A stretch of 64,000 bases of DNA from Exophiala sp. HKRS030 (taxonomy: Eukaryota; Ascomycota; Eurotiomycetes; Chaetothyriales; Herpotrichiellaceae): assembly GCA_023897205.1 (NCBI GenBank), contig JAHWDD010000006.1, positions 124,001 to 188,000 of the forward strand, given 5' to 3'. The translations under genes and the position numbers were made by a program. The notes below the pieces were generated by a model. That model was given only the letters and a program-made list of their open reading frames with translations. It was not told where the DNA came from and searched no databases. Below are positions 45,191 through 54,617 of the stretch, one piece after another. Each line of letters opens with the position of its first letter. The first letter of the stretch is position 1.

Positions 45191-45945
45191 ACCAGCTCGT
45201 CGTTGTGCCTGATCTCTCACTACTGCCCTACCGCCAGAAAGGGGGGAAGGGAAGGGTGATCCAGAAAGCCTGGGGGAGCCTTTTGTGCATGGTAGCGGGG
45301 GATGTTTATTTTCTTGGGCTTTGTTCTTTTTTTGCCTAGATACCCTCCTTACCTCCCTACCTACTTGCCCTTGAGGTACATACCGATGAGAGAATGACGA
45401 TTGCCTTGTGAAAATTGTGAAGTGTGTCTCAGGGCTAGGGCATGGTGAAAGATGTGACTACAGTACTCGTACCTGAATGGCGGCGTCTGCAAACGCCACG
45501 GGTAGTTGTACAGTACTCGTCAAGTCGAAGGTTTGATTCCATCTCAAATCCACAAGGGTATCATTGATCGACAAAGGACAACTCTCGCAAGAAGTAATCC
45601 GACCGCCGTCCGCAATCTCAAACTCTGTCACTGTCACTACTCCATCATATATGAGAAGGAGTACGGAAAACAAAAAAAAAGGACAAAAGAAAACGGGAAA
45701 CAAAGTCTGCAAGTCCACAACTTCAAAGTAACCTCCCACTTGATGTCGTACGTGATGCCTCCTCTCCCCGACGGAAACCCCAAACGAATCACGTCTCAAT
45801 ACCTTTGCCCTCGCCCTGCGTAGCCGGCGACCAGCCAAGGATGGCCCATGGCTCTCACACCGAAGACGAACCGCGGGAATACCTCGCGCTCGGTCCAGTC
45901 TAGACTCGGTATGCAATTGTTGCGTATGTCGAAAAGTGCCTGCCC
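45191..45945. other. Intergenic, convergent 3' flanks of drs2 and the Ecl1-type gene
   Basis: No gene is seen. A 12-bp direct repeat TACAGTACTCGT occurs at 45459-45470 and 45509-45520. Confidence 0.55.
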
Positions 45946-47359
45946 TCACTTCTTCTTCTTCTCCTCCTCCTCCTCCTCCTCCTCCTCTTTTCGGGGTGTT
46001 GCGAACAACGCACCGAGCCCATCACCACCGTTGGCACGAGGTGTACCGCCGCCTGACATGACGACAATCTTCTTGCCCCAAAAGTCCTCGTAACCACCAG
46101 AGTTGTGATTATTGTTGTTGTTGTCGTCGTAGCTGCCGCTGGGTACAGAGGTCGAAGCGGCCACTACCTTTACGGTTGGAGGAGGACGGGGAGGGATGTG
46201 AGGAGTGACCAGGTCGATACCCTTGACGTAACTGGTGCTGGCCGAGTAGTAATACATTGGGTTCCGACGTGGCGGGAGAGGTCGCGTGCTGAAAGCGAAG
46301 CCGTACTCGTTGTTCGTGTTGTTACCGTCGTAGCGACCGTCGAAACTCGTGCTCGTGCTGCTCGTGCTTGCCATCGTCGTGGGTGTGTTACCTAGACTCG
46401 GAGTCGTGGTGGCCGTGGTCGGTAGTGTACTCAGACTGGCCGTACTTTTGTGACGCAGACCACGGTTCTCACTGCGCAGCGGGTCGGAGTCTTCACCGCC
46501 GTCCCCCGCAGTCATGACCTCGTGGAAACGACTGAGGTACGTGAACGCCTCGGACGAACCAGAAGCTCGGTATGGTAATTTTGGTTTCCATTCGGTCGGG
46601 TCGAGATCCGATCTGAAGTGGTGAATGTCTGTAGGTATCCGGGACGACCCGACAGGGTAATCCGGAGGAGACGAGGAGGATGGCTTGACGGCCACGGCAC
46701 CGCGAAGCGTGGGTGTCGACGATGGCGGCGGCGACGTCGGAGGAGATGAGACCATGGGCGACATGGCCGAGGCAGAGGCGGAAAGAGGTTTGGCCGAATC
46801 TTTACGTCGGCATCTGTGTATCGTATCGTGTGTCAGCACGTTTGGACTCATTACTCCGTCGTAACCCGTTCAACGACCAGAGCAAAGAAGAGACGGAGAG
46901 AGATTGTGAGGTTTGGGTTGCTATGCTGTGCTGTGCTGTGCTGTGCCGTGTTTTGTGTGTTTTGACTCACGCCTCGCTGCAGTATAGAATGGTGTTGGAA
47001 GGATGCGAAATCTGACGTTCGCACATGGCGCTGTAACAAAATATAACAAGAACGTCAGAAGAGTTTTTGGTTCCAAGGACGGCGTCCCAAGGCGAGTAGA
47101 GGGTAAATAGCTACCAGTACTGCAAAAAACTGGCCGACATGTCTTTGTCCTTGTCCTTCAAGTCCTTGCTGGGGCCTCCTCCAGCAACGAAAACGCGAGA
47201 GGAAGAAGAAACAGAAGAAGTCGAGTAGTCACCAACGCCCAAACTCCTTCGCTTTAAAGATTTCGGACGAGGAACTTTGCGAGAAGGAGATTTTCCATGT
47301 GATGCGCCGGGGTTTTGATGGCCCACGGTTCTGGTGGTGCGAGAGTCATCTTCGCCCAT
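45946..47359 (-). CDS. ecl1: Ecl1/2/3-type zinc-binding life-span regulatory protein
   Basis: Three exons: 47359-47115, 47030-46971 and 46813-45946, joining in phase to 390 residues. The middle 60-nt exon carries the zinc cluster YCAMCERQI ... YCSEACRRKD, with Cys82, 85, 99 and 103 (CX2CX13CX3C). This is the Ecl1 family signature. In fission yeast Ecl1-3 extend chronological life span and respond to zinc and sulphur supply. The rest is Ser/Thr/Pro-rich and disordered, with Asn and Gly runs. The last residues are a Glu run then KKKK, encoded by a TCC/TCT repeat on the plus strand. Both introns sit at the edges of the zinc cluster, splitting codons 82 and 102. The symbol is assigned by family, not strict orthology. 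Confidence 0.87.
45950..45988. repeat. (TCC)n/(TCT)n trinucleotide tract inside the Ecl1-type coding end
   Basis: The tract encodes the Glu/Lys C-terminal run on the minus strand. Confidence 0.9.
46924..46947. repeat. (TGTGC)n pentanucleotide repeat in an intron
   Basis: Four to five units lie within intron 2 (46814-46970) of the Ecl1-type gene. Confidence 0.88.
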
Positions 47360-48033
47360 CGGGAAAGCGGTGAAGAAGGAAAAAGAACCAAGAAAAAAAG
47401 GGGCCAGGAAAAGATACGTGTGTGTGTGGTGGTGGTGGTGGTGGTGGTGTTGGGCACGACCAAAACAAAGAAACCCAGACTACATATCCAAAAGTACTTT
47501 GTACTCTGTACACCGCCTGCATGCGCTCACTTCTCATGCGTACAGAGTACATACATAAGAGTCACACGAGTATTAGAGATAAGGTATTGTACTGTATGTA
47601 CACAATGAGGGGTCCATCACAAAGATCCTTATCTTTGCCTTTACTTATCAGAGGTACAATACTGTAGTTAAAAGATCCACAGACTACGGTACCAACGATC
47701 CGGCCCAGGCACCAAAAAATGACCCGCATTCTTCGCTTCTCGGCGATGCACTTTTTTTATTGGCACAACAATATCCTACTCAGCCTCATATACTATTACT
47801 CGTAATGTCACCATCGCGCAGAGTACAGCCCGTTCTTCTTTTCGATGCAATTGTTCCATGATATACATAAGCTAAATATACAGAGTATTGTCATCATCAT
47901 CATCATCATCAAGTCGCCATCCTTGGACAATTTTACATGGACCATCTGATACGCATAAAGGACGCTATTGAGACACTCTGACCGCATGCGCAGTATGGTT
48001 TCCGACTTTCCCATTACAGTACCTGGGTTGGTA
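47360..48033. other. Intergenic, Ecl1-type promoter and vps72 3' flank
   Basis: No gene. It holds a GT/GGT microsatellite (47419-47450), a CAT repeat (47891-47911) and GTAC-rich motifs at ~47500-47550. Confidence 0.55.
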
Positions 48034-50202
48034 TCAAGTCTTGTCCACGAACCCTTCAGGCACTCCACGGGCCACTTGTCCTCCCTCGCGACCGACGTAG
48101 CATCCAAGCATACTGCTCCAGATATAGCGATGTTGTTTCAGATCCTGAAGTTTCTTGTAACTGATGACATTAGCAAACCCAATGCTGGTTTCCGGGTCGC
48201 GGTATTTGACGGGCAAGGTGGTGATGGGACAAAGTTCTTGAACATGTTTCACCCGTTTCTCCATCTTCCTCACACTCTTGTTGAAGAACAAGGAGTAATC
48301 ACGCCGAGCATCGTCAGAGAGCTCGTCAAATGATTCCAAAATCACAATATTCCGCGTCGAATATTCCACCGTCGGTTCTTCAGGAGGAGGAGGTGGTGGT
48401 GGTGGTGGTGGCTCAGCCGTGGCGGGAGGCGCTTCTGTGCTACCTTCTTCCACCTTGACCACACTTGTTTGGGGATCGACTTGTGGGTGTGCTTGTGTTG
48501 GATCGGACTGTATCTGGGTGCTGACAGGGGCGCCGCCGCTCGCCGGAATATTTGGCGTAGGATGCAACACCGAAGCATCCCGAGCTCCTGGTGTCGGTCT
48601 TGCTTCTGTTTCTAGACTTGGGGCCTGGGACAACATTTTGATCTCCGTAGACGGTGTATCAGCCGAGGAGGCAGTCTCCCCGGGGACTTGCTTTTCTCGC
48701 TGTGGCCGACTTTGTTCTGTGTCGTCGTCTCCCGGACCTGGAACCTGTGCTGCCGTCTTCTCATGCTCCTCCAATATTTTCGGAGTAGGACTTTCTCGAC
48801 GACTCTCCGAAGCATTGTTTTCTGTATGCATATCGGCATACTCTTGAATACCATTCAAAAACGAGGTTTCTTGATCTGGTGGTGGCTGCTCGCTAGTTTG
48901 TTTTGGTGGCACATCTTCGCGAGGGGTTTCGATGTCATTATTAGGCGGCGGCGATGTTTTCGAGTGGTCAGCCAAAGGTAATGTAGGTGTGTCAGTCGAT
49001 GGTTCTGTAGGTAGAGTTGTGTCAGGCTCTGCGCTCTGGTCAGGTTTCGCAGGATCTTCGCGTGACTGCTTGGGATCATCCAGCTCCATCGGCATAGACG
49101 CGTCTGCTTTGGCCGGCGTGTTCGATGGTCCCTCTACTGGTGCCGTTTCTGGCACATCTGGCTTCGCCTGTGGCGTGGCGGATGGCTCTGATGCTGTTGC
49201 CGTCGATGGAGGTACCGCAGATTGTGCTGCTTTTTCGGCAGCCTGCTGTTCGAGGAATGCTTTGGATTTCCTGCCGCGCTTCTTTGGCTCAGTGCCTACC
49301 TCGAAGATCTCGCCGGCATCTTTCGTCCCAATCTTGCTCAGCTTGGGTCCAACCCAGGTTCCTTTTGCGCTCCACCAACTCACGACAGGTCCTTCTAGTC
49401 TTCTGTTCTTGAGCGCGGCCAGTTTCGCGGCCTGTTCCTCTTGTCTCTTCTTCTCCAAGGCTTCCCATCTGTTCAAGCTCTTCGCGTTTTGTCTCTCGAC
49501 CCTCGCAGCTTCTGCCAGGCGATCGGCTTGTGTCAACTCTTTTGGAGCATCCTTTGCCCGTTCTCTATCCCTCTGCTCTTTCAGCGCTTTCATCTTCTTG
49601 CTTTGTGCCTCACTCTTCTTCAGTCGTGCGATCGTTTCCGCTCGATGAGCAATCGTCTGCTTCCGTAGAGAACTTCGACCAGAATCAGGGTCGTGCACCC
49701 ACGTTACCCTCTCTTTTTTCTTGGAAGGCTTTGCAGGCGCCGCAGTGACAGCCGCCGGTCTGGTAGGATCGGTCTTGAGCTTTTTTCGTAGACCGGCGAC
49801 GCTCGTCAAAGCCAGGTCGGCCTTGCGCTTTCTTGCTCGTTCAACCTTCGCCTGCTTCTGTAACTCCTTTTCGCCCTCCATGTCGTCGGCCGCGGCATTG
49901 GGTCCTTGATCATCGTCATCACTCGACGACATGTCCGCATCTTCGTCGTCGTCGCCACTTTTGAACTCGTCGTCATCCTCTTGCTCGTTGTCTGCAAAGA
50001 GCAGTGCGACTTCGTCCGGGTCCTCTCCGTCACCCGCCCCTTCTAACACCATGTCCCTGTCATATCGATTGCCTGCAGTCCTCCGCCGCTCTCTGCCCGC
50101 AATGAGGGTTTCGATCTGGTCTTGCGTGGAGTCATCATCGTCGCTCGAGTCAGTGGCCGAGAGTTGTGACGTTTCATCAACTATATCATCCTCGGCGGCC
50201 AT
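48034..50202 (-). CDS. vps72: SWR1 complex histone H2A.Z chaperone Vps72/Swc2 (YL1)
   Basis: A single exon of 722 codons. The YL1 N-terminal region has an acidic H2A.Z-binding opening, then RERRRTAGNRYDRDM, VERARKRKADL, KKKERVTWVHD and SLRKQTIAHRAETIARLK. The C-terminal YL1_C domain reads LPVKYRDPETSIGFANVISYKKLQDLKQ and ends WSSMLGCYVGREGG. Vps72 delivers H2A.Z to the SWR1 remodeller for exchange into promoter nucleosomes. Between the two parts, residues ~330-610 form a Pro/Ser/Thr/Glu-rich disordered linker much longer than in yeast. A Pro run (PPPPPPPPPPEEP) precedes the C-terminal domain. No intron is needed. Confidence 0.93.
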   Translation of the reverse strand: MAAEDDIVDETSQLSATDSSDDDDSTQDQIETLIAGRERRRTAGNRYDRDMVLEGAGDGEDPDEVALLFADNEQEDDDEFKSGDDDEDADMSSSDDDDQGPNAAADDMEGEKELQKQAKVERARKRKADLALTSVAGLRKKLKTDPTRPAAVTAAPAKPSKKKERVTWVHDPDSGRSSLRKQTIAHRAETIARLKKSEAQSKKMKALKEQRDRERAKDAPKELTQADRLAEAARVERQNAKSLNRWEALEKKRQEEQAAKLAALKNRRLEGPVVSWWSAKGTWVGPKLSKIGTKDAGEIFEVGTEPKKRGRKSKAFLEQQAAEKAAQSAVPPSTATASEPSATPQAKPDVPETAPVEGPSNTPAKADASMPMELDDPKQSREDPAKPDQSAEPDTTLPTEPSTDTPTLPLADHSKTSPPPNNDIETPREDVPPKQTSEQPPPDQETSFLNGIQEYADMHTENNASESRRESPTPKILEEHEKTAAQVPGPGDDDTEQSRPQREKQVPGETASSADTPSTEIKMLSQAPSLETEARPTPGARDASVLHPTPNIPASGGAPVSTQIQSDPTQAHPQVDPQTSVVKVEEGSTEAPPATAEPPPPPPPPPPEEPTVEYSTRNIVILESFDELSDDARRDYSLFFNKSVRKMEKRVKHVQELCPITTLPVKYRDPETSIGFANVISYKKLQDLKQHRYIWSSMLGCYVGREGGQVARGVPEGFVDKT

Positions 50203-51369
50203 CTTCGTTGGTCCTTAGTAGAAGTAAAAAGAGTTGAGCATTGAACGGGTGAGAATAGTTGCATGCGCGTGAATTGGAATTAATTCCTAGCCGAAGATCT
50301 CCCATGTGCTGCTCGAAGTCCAGGGAAGAGATTGATATTCAAATGACAATCGTGATTTTCCCAATAGTGGCAATTTCGATCACAGAATCCCCCAACAAAA
50401 TGATCAAATGACCGTCACGAAGCCTGCCTTGGTTGGACGTGTCCTGGTATCTCAGTACCTCAGACCCATAAAGCGTGTCTTGGGACAGTATATCTGAGCT
50501 TCCTCTACGGTGCCGTGCCCCTTAGGCGTTTGTCATGAACTATGATATACTTTATCTTTTGAAAAATAAATGCATTGACAATTGAATATAAAACAAAAGT
50601 ATAAAGTACCACATTGATTGAGACGTAACACTACGACGTTATATCGAGAATTACTCACTACTACAGAAAGATTGGGAACGCTCATCGGAGTGTTTATGAC
50701 TAGTAGCAAGAACCCGGAACATGACTGTTCCCTGCGCTGCTGAGGGCGACCCTTTCAATTGACGTACCATGGAAAATGCCTTAAAGGTGACCGGCGGGCG
50801 CCCATGGATAAGTACAAGGTGGACAAGGTGGTTCTTCTTGTTTATCGAGGCCACCCCTGTCTCAGTTCCAGACAGCCTGGTACGGGCACTCTTGTTCCTA
50901 AGAAGGCCCTCAAACACAATGCACGTCGCAGATAACCATTACAGCGGGCGCCACATACTTAATCATGAGGGCCATCAACGCTGCAAGTATTGGCACATTG
51001 GCAGACACCATCAGCATATAGCACCTTCAGTTCAGTCTAGGAAAAGACGGCATCTCTTCGGCTGCCTCAAGCTGTGTATCCTTGATTTCTTAGCTTTGCA
51101 CCAATGTTGCTGACCAAGGAGCAAGCACAGAAGCACAGCGGGGTTGACAATACGTGCCGGCGTCTCCGAGGCCCCAAGCTGTACTGATATCTTTTTGGGT
51201 CTTCGCGGCAAATTCGGTGACATGAGACTTGAAACTGAACAATGGCTTCAAAAGCAGAATGCACCACATTCAAAAGCTTTGCAAGAGGTTTCACGCAAAT
51301 GAGGATACTCAGTCCATGGAAGATCGTACTTTCAATCAGGACCAATGTAGTCATATACGAGCTGATAGT
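50203..51369. other. Intergenic without intact gene, next to an F-box pseudogene
   Basis: Short open frames on the minus strand (50651-50917, 51067-51354) have no recognisable domains. They may be remnants, but I cannot support a gene. Confidence 0.45.
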
Positions 51370-52670
51370 TCAGCTACCATATAGGGTCCCATCTCCACCG
51401 TTGTAGCCATATGTGGCGTTGTTGTAGCCCGTTGGTGCGATTGCCATCATCAGCCAGGTTCCCATTTAACGACAGCTCAAGATTTCGGCTTGGAAGAGTA
51501 CGTCGATAGTCAGAACGTCTGGCTTGAAATTGAGATGGTAATTGAACATCTTCCGGACTGCGCGATCTTCTTGATCGATGTCGCGCCCACCCTAGCATTG
51601 CCACATGGTTATTCGCGCCACCTACTGATCAGTTGCTGGAGCGAGAATTGCGACGCCCAGATCAGTTGCACATTCTGCGCAATTGATGTAATCGGAACAC
51701 CGTGATGCTTTGGAAGGGTTGCTGAGGTGGTTAATCTCGTCCATGGCGAGATTAGGAAGAGCGAAAGTTGTATGGGTATAGCCAATGTACCCTAGCTGAG
51801 CGACTTGGGCGGCTAAAGATTGCCGCAAGGACACTCGCAAACTGCAGGACGTGCGAAGTAATAGCTTCCCATTGACAACCCGTACCGCCGTCTCCCTAGA
51901 TACATCACGAGTCCAGGACCAGCATACCTGTTTATCATCGCACTTATGGTGAAGTTCTTGAAGGTGTGGGCCGTAGTCAGGGCCGCGCTCGTATCCCCTC
52001 AAAAAGGCAGCGACGGTCCCGAGGCGTAGCAGATAAGGAGGATGCCATCGGCAGTACAATTGGGGAAATGCGTGGATGCGAAACAGGGACATCCCACGAA
52101 ACCGTCGAGGATACCCGTACCCTAGCCCAGACGCCGCCTTCCATTGATAGAGTGTATCACAGCAGTGACAGTCGATGTACTCTGGGAGATCCACCACGAG
52201 TAGCCGAAGGAAGAGCTTTTAAGCAGCCACATCACTGAGACCGGGGAAAGCATGATGGTTTAAAGCTGCGCAGTAACATTTCGATATCAGGGCGACCACA
52301 CCTGCTGACCCGGCGTTAGATACTGAATGATCTGCAGAAGAAGTTCCAGCGGCAGCCAGACTAGACCTGGAAGATCTAGCACTTCTGCATCGACAGCGGC
52401 TGAGGGATCTTCGGAAGGTGGTCTGTAGGGTGGTTCAGATGGCAGTGAATAACCCCGTCTAAGAATATGTTCCAGGCGAGCAAAGAATTCCAACATGGCT
52501 TCTTGCGTCGTACTGAAATACCCACTGAGGTCGATCTGGCTTTGAGCACGTCCGGGTTCTCGTGCTGTGAAGTCGTGGTCGCCTTCCCAGTAGCGGGAGA
52601 TGCGTATTGATAATAGCGAGTGTTTGGGATGGTATCGAAAGAGAACGTTTCTTCCAAGTGGTGATATCAA
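51370..52670 (-). pseudogene. Decayed F-box protein gene
   Basis: Reading on the minus strand from 52670, the product reaches an F-box helix pair LPLELLLQIIQYLTPGQQ and then breaks at about 52287-52292. A frame shift there moves the coding sequence to another frame. That frame continues down to TGA at 51370-51372 with recognisable content (LFLRLLVVDLPEYIDCHCC, WSWTRDVSRETAVRVVNGKL, RMFNYH-type tail). It contains in-frame stops TAA 52219-52221, TAG 51622-51624, TAG 51592-51594 and TAA 51466-51468. Mould F-box proteins of this type show DLP-YIYCHYC and ARIVDNELLLR blocks at matching places. F-box proteins recruit substrates to SCF ubiquitin ligases. As it stands the gene cannot make a full protein. 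All four stops are one C-to-T change from CAA or CAG. Confidence 0.78.
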
Positions 52671-53275
52671 CGGTAAGAGCAGGGCAGAATAGTAAGAACG
52701 AGGTGAGAAAGCTCAGAAAGCAAAGAGTGCGATCGTCAGGAGGGTTTGGACGGCCAAAGCTGCCTTGGCGTAATCCAGGCATCACCGTACCTATTAAGCA
52801 TTTCATTTAAGCATATCTTACCTATCTATTACTATTCGAGTCATTTAGATAGTTTTTGAGGTGCGGTAGATTCATGAGTCCTAAGGATAACAACAAAACT
52901 ACTTTCCATGATGGACCAGGGAGATCGGAACTTGTAAGATGCACAAAGCTCCGCTCCACTCTATGCAACCAACTAAGCTTAGCTAATTAGTGCGTTTTGC
53001 CATCAAGTGCCATCAGAGGGTTGTTAACCTACTAGAAATGATTGACTTAGATATAAACATTACATGGCCGCAGGATTCGGAGCAGCCACGAGCGATCACG
53101 GTCCAAGGCCATCTTCTCTCCTGGATATAGAGCACATAGCCAGGAGGCAACATCATGTTCAATCTTCACGATTTGACCTTACACGATCGGGCACATGACT
53201 CTACGCAGACTGCAACCCCCAGACTCTCAGTGGCGACCAAGTTTATGCCGACAATCACCGGTTGCTGAAACGAGC
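52671..53275. other. Intergenic between the F-box pseudogene and the SDR gene
   Basis: No gene is seen. Confidence 0.5.
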
Positions 53276-54052
53276 CTACCAAGGATAGATGCCATCACTG
53301 CTCACAAGCTTCCCTGCGTCATCGTCTCTTTCGCCCTTCAGTATTCTCAATAGCGTCTCTCCAGCGACAACTGGATCGCCCGCCAATCCCCATCCCGTGC
53401 GTAACTCCTCGCTCGTCCCTCGCAGGTTGCTGATCACGAAGCCGGGCGTCATGGCGAACACCTTGATCTCGTCGCGATACTTGATGTGTTCCTTGAGCGC
53501 AAGCATGTTGAGAGCCGCCTTGGAAACGTGGTAGGCGCTTGTATCGCCGGGAGGCTCAGGGCCACGCTGGCGCGTCGTGTCGGCTGTGCGCGAAAAGGAA
53601 CCTGCGCCAGAAGATACAAAGATGCTGTACGGCTTTGTCTGTGCCCGCAGAAGCAAGGAACGAAATGCATCCTCGACAACAGCGGGGCCGGTGACATTCG
53701 TTTGCATGCACGTCGTGAAACGGGTATATGTATCGTCGTCCACGGATGTTGCGCCTATGGCGGCATTATTAACTAGAGCGTCAAGGTGGCCCCATTTTCT
53801 GGCAACGGCATCAGCCGCGGTGCGGATGGATGATGGATCAGTAACATCGAGATGCAATGTCGAGAGGCGGGACGATACGTCTGGTATTTTGGCCGAGTTG
53901 ATGATGTCCATCCTGGAGGCTTCAACTTTGTCGATAGAGCGACCAGTCATAATGACGTGGAAGTCGTACTCGGGCGTTGTTGCGAGGACTTGAGAGGCTG
54001 CGAAGCCCACGCCGCTGTTGGTGCCTGTGATCAAGACAATACGAGGGGCCAT
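53276..54052 (-). CDS. Short-chain dehydrogenase/reductase (SDR)
   Basis: A single exon of 258 codons. The classical SDR features are present: the NAD(P)-binding TGTNSGVG (9-16), LDVTD (68-72), NNAAIG (95-100), structural Asn119, SSGAGSF with catalytic Ser near 148, and YHVSK with Tyr174 and Lys178. A PGFVISNL loop follows. Length fits the classical subfamily. The cofactor is probably NADP(H), given TGRS after beta-2 (MTGRSIDK). The substrate is unknown. There is no signal peptide, so the enzyme is probably cytosolic. The neighbouring F-box pseudogene and divergent apn1 give no pathway hint. Confidence 0.92.
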   Translation of the reverse strand: MAPRIVLITGTNSGVGFAASQVLATTPEYDFHVIMTGRSIDKVEASRMDIINSAKIPDVSSRLSTLHLDVTDPSSIRTAADAVARKWGHLDALVNNAAIGATSVDDDTYTRFTTCMQTNVTGPAVVEDAFRSLLLRAQTKPYSIFVSSGAGSFSRTADTTRQRGPEPPGDTSAYHVSKAALNMLALKEHIKYRDEIKVFAMTPGFVISNLRGTSEELRTGWGLAGDPVVAGETLLRILKGERDDDAGKLVSSDGIYPW

Positions 54053-54617
54053 GAGATCAGTGTTACTACTACCTAGATTTTGTGGAAAGTACCCCGTATA
54101 CTACTCCGTACTCGGTGCCTCGCTTAATGTTGTATCGATCTGCCAGAAGTAGATGTAGCTTGCACCAGGCAGTCAGTCCACCGCCAAAATGAGATCAAAT
54201 TAGTACCGTGTGTTGTCCACCTTTATAGCCTGTGCTCTTGTTCTATTTTGTATCACCTCATGCAGGTCTGCCCTTTTCTGCTGGTTAACTCCGCATGATA
54301 TGTCCGATTTCTCGGGGATACCGCATGAGTTCGACGATGGCTCAGAGCAGTATCTTTCTGGATTTGGTCCGCTGAGGCACAGTACATACTTTTACAGTAT
54401 GTGACGTAGGGATGCTTCATCTATCCTTGGTAGGGACGATGTCGAGTTGACAACCAGGGTAAATCCTGCGACGCCGCTTTCACACACTACTACGCCGTGA
54501 TTGGACAGCTCTAGAGGCCTAGTCGCAGGTGCGCGGTCCTAGCGCGTAGCCCAATCGACGAGGAGGCGAGGATCTTATTACTCGCCTATCTATGCCCACG
54601 GTCAACATCAGTGCACA
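54053..54617. other. Intergenic, divergent promoters of the SDR gene and apn1
   Basis: No gene. A TACTCCGTA copy lies at 54102-54110. Confidence 0.5.

Noticed and set aside
45520..45545. GGTTTGATTCC, resembling a tRNA B box
   Set aside because: No A box or acceptor stem at the right distance upstream.
48932..49648. 238-codon plus-strand frame opposite vps72
   Set aside because: Ser/Ala/Gly-rich antisense of the disordered linker.
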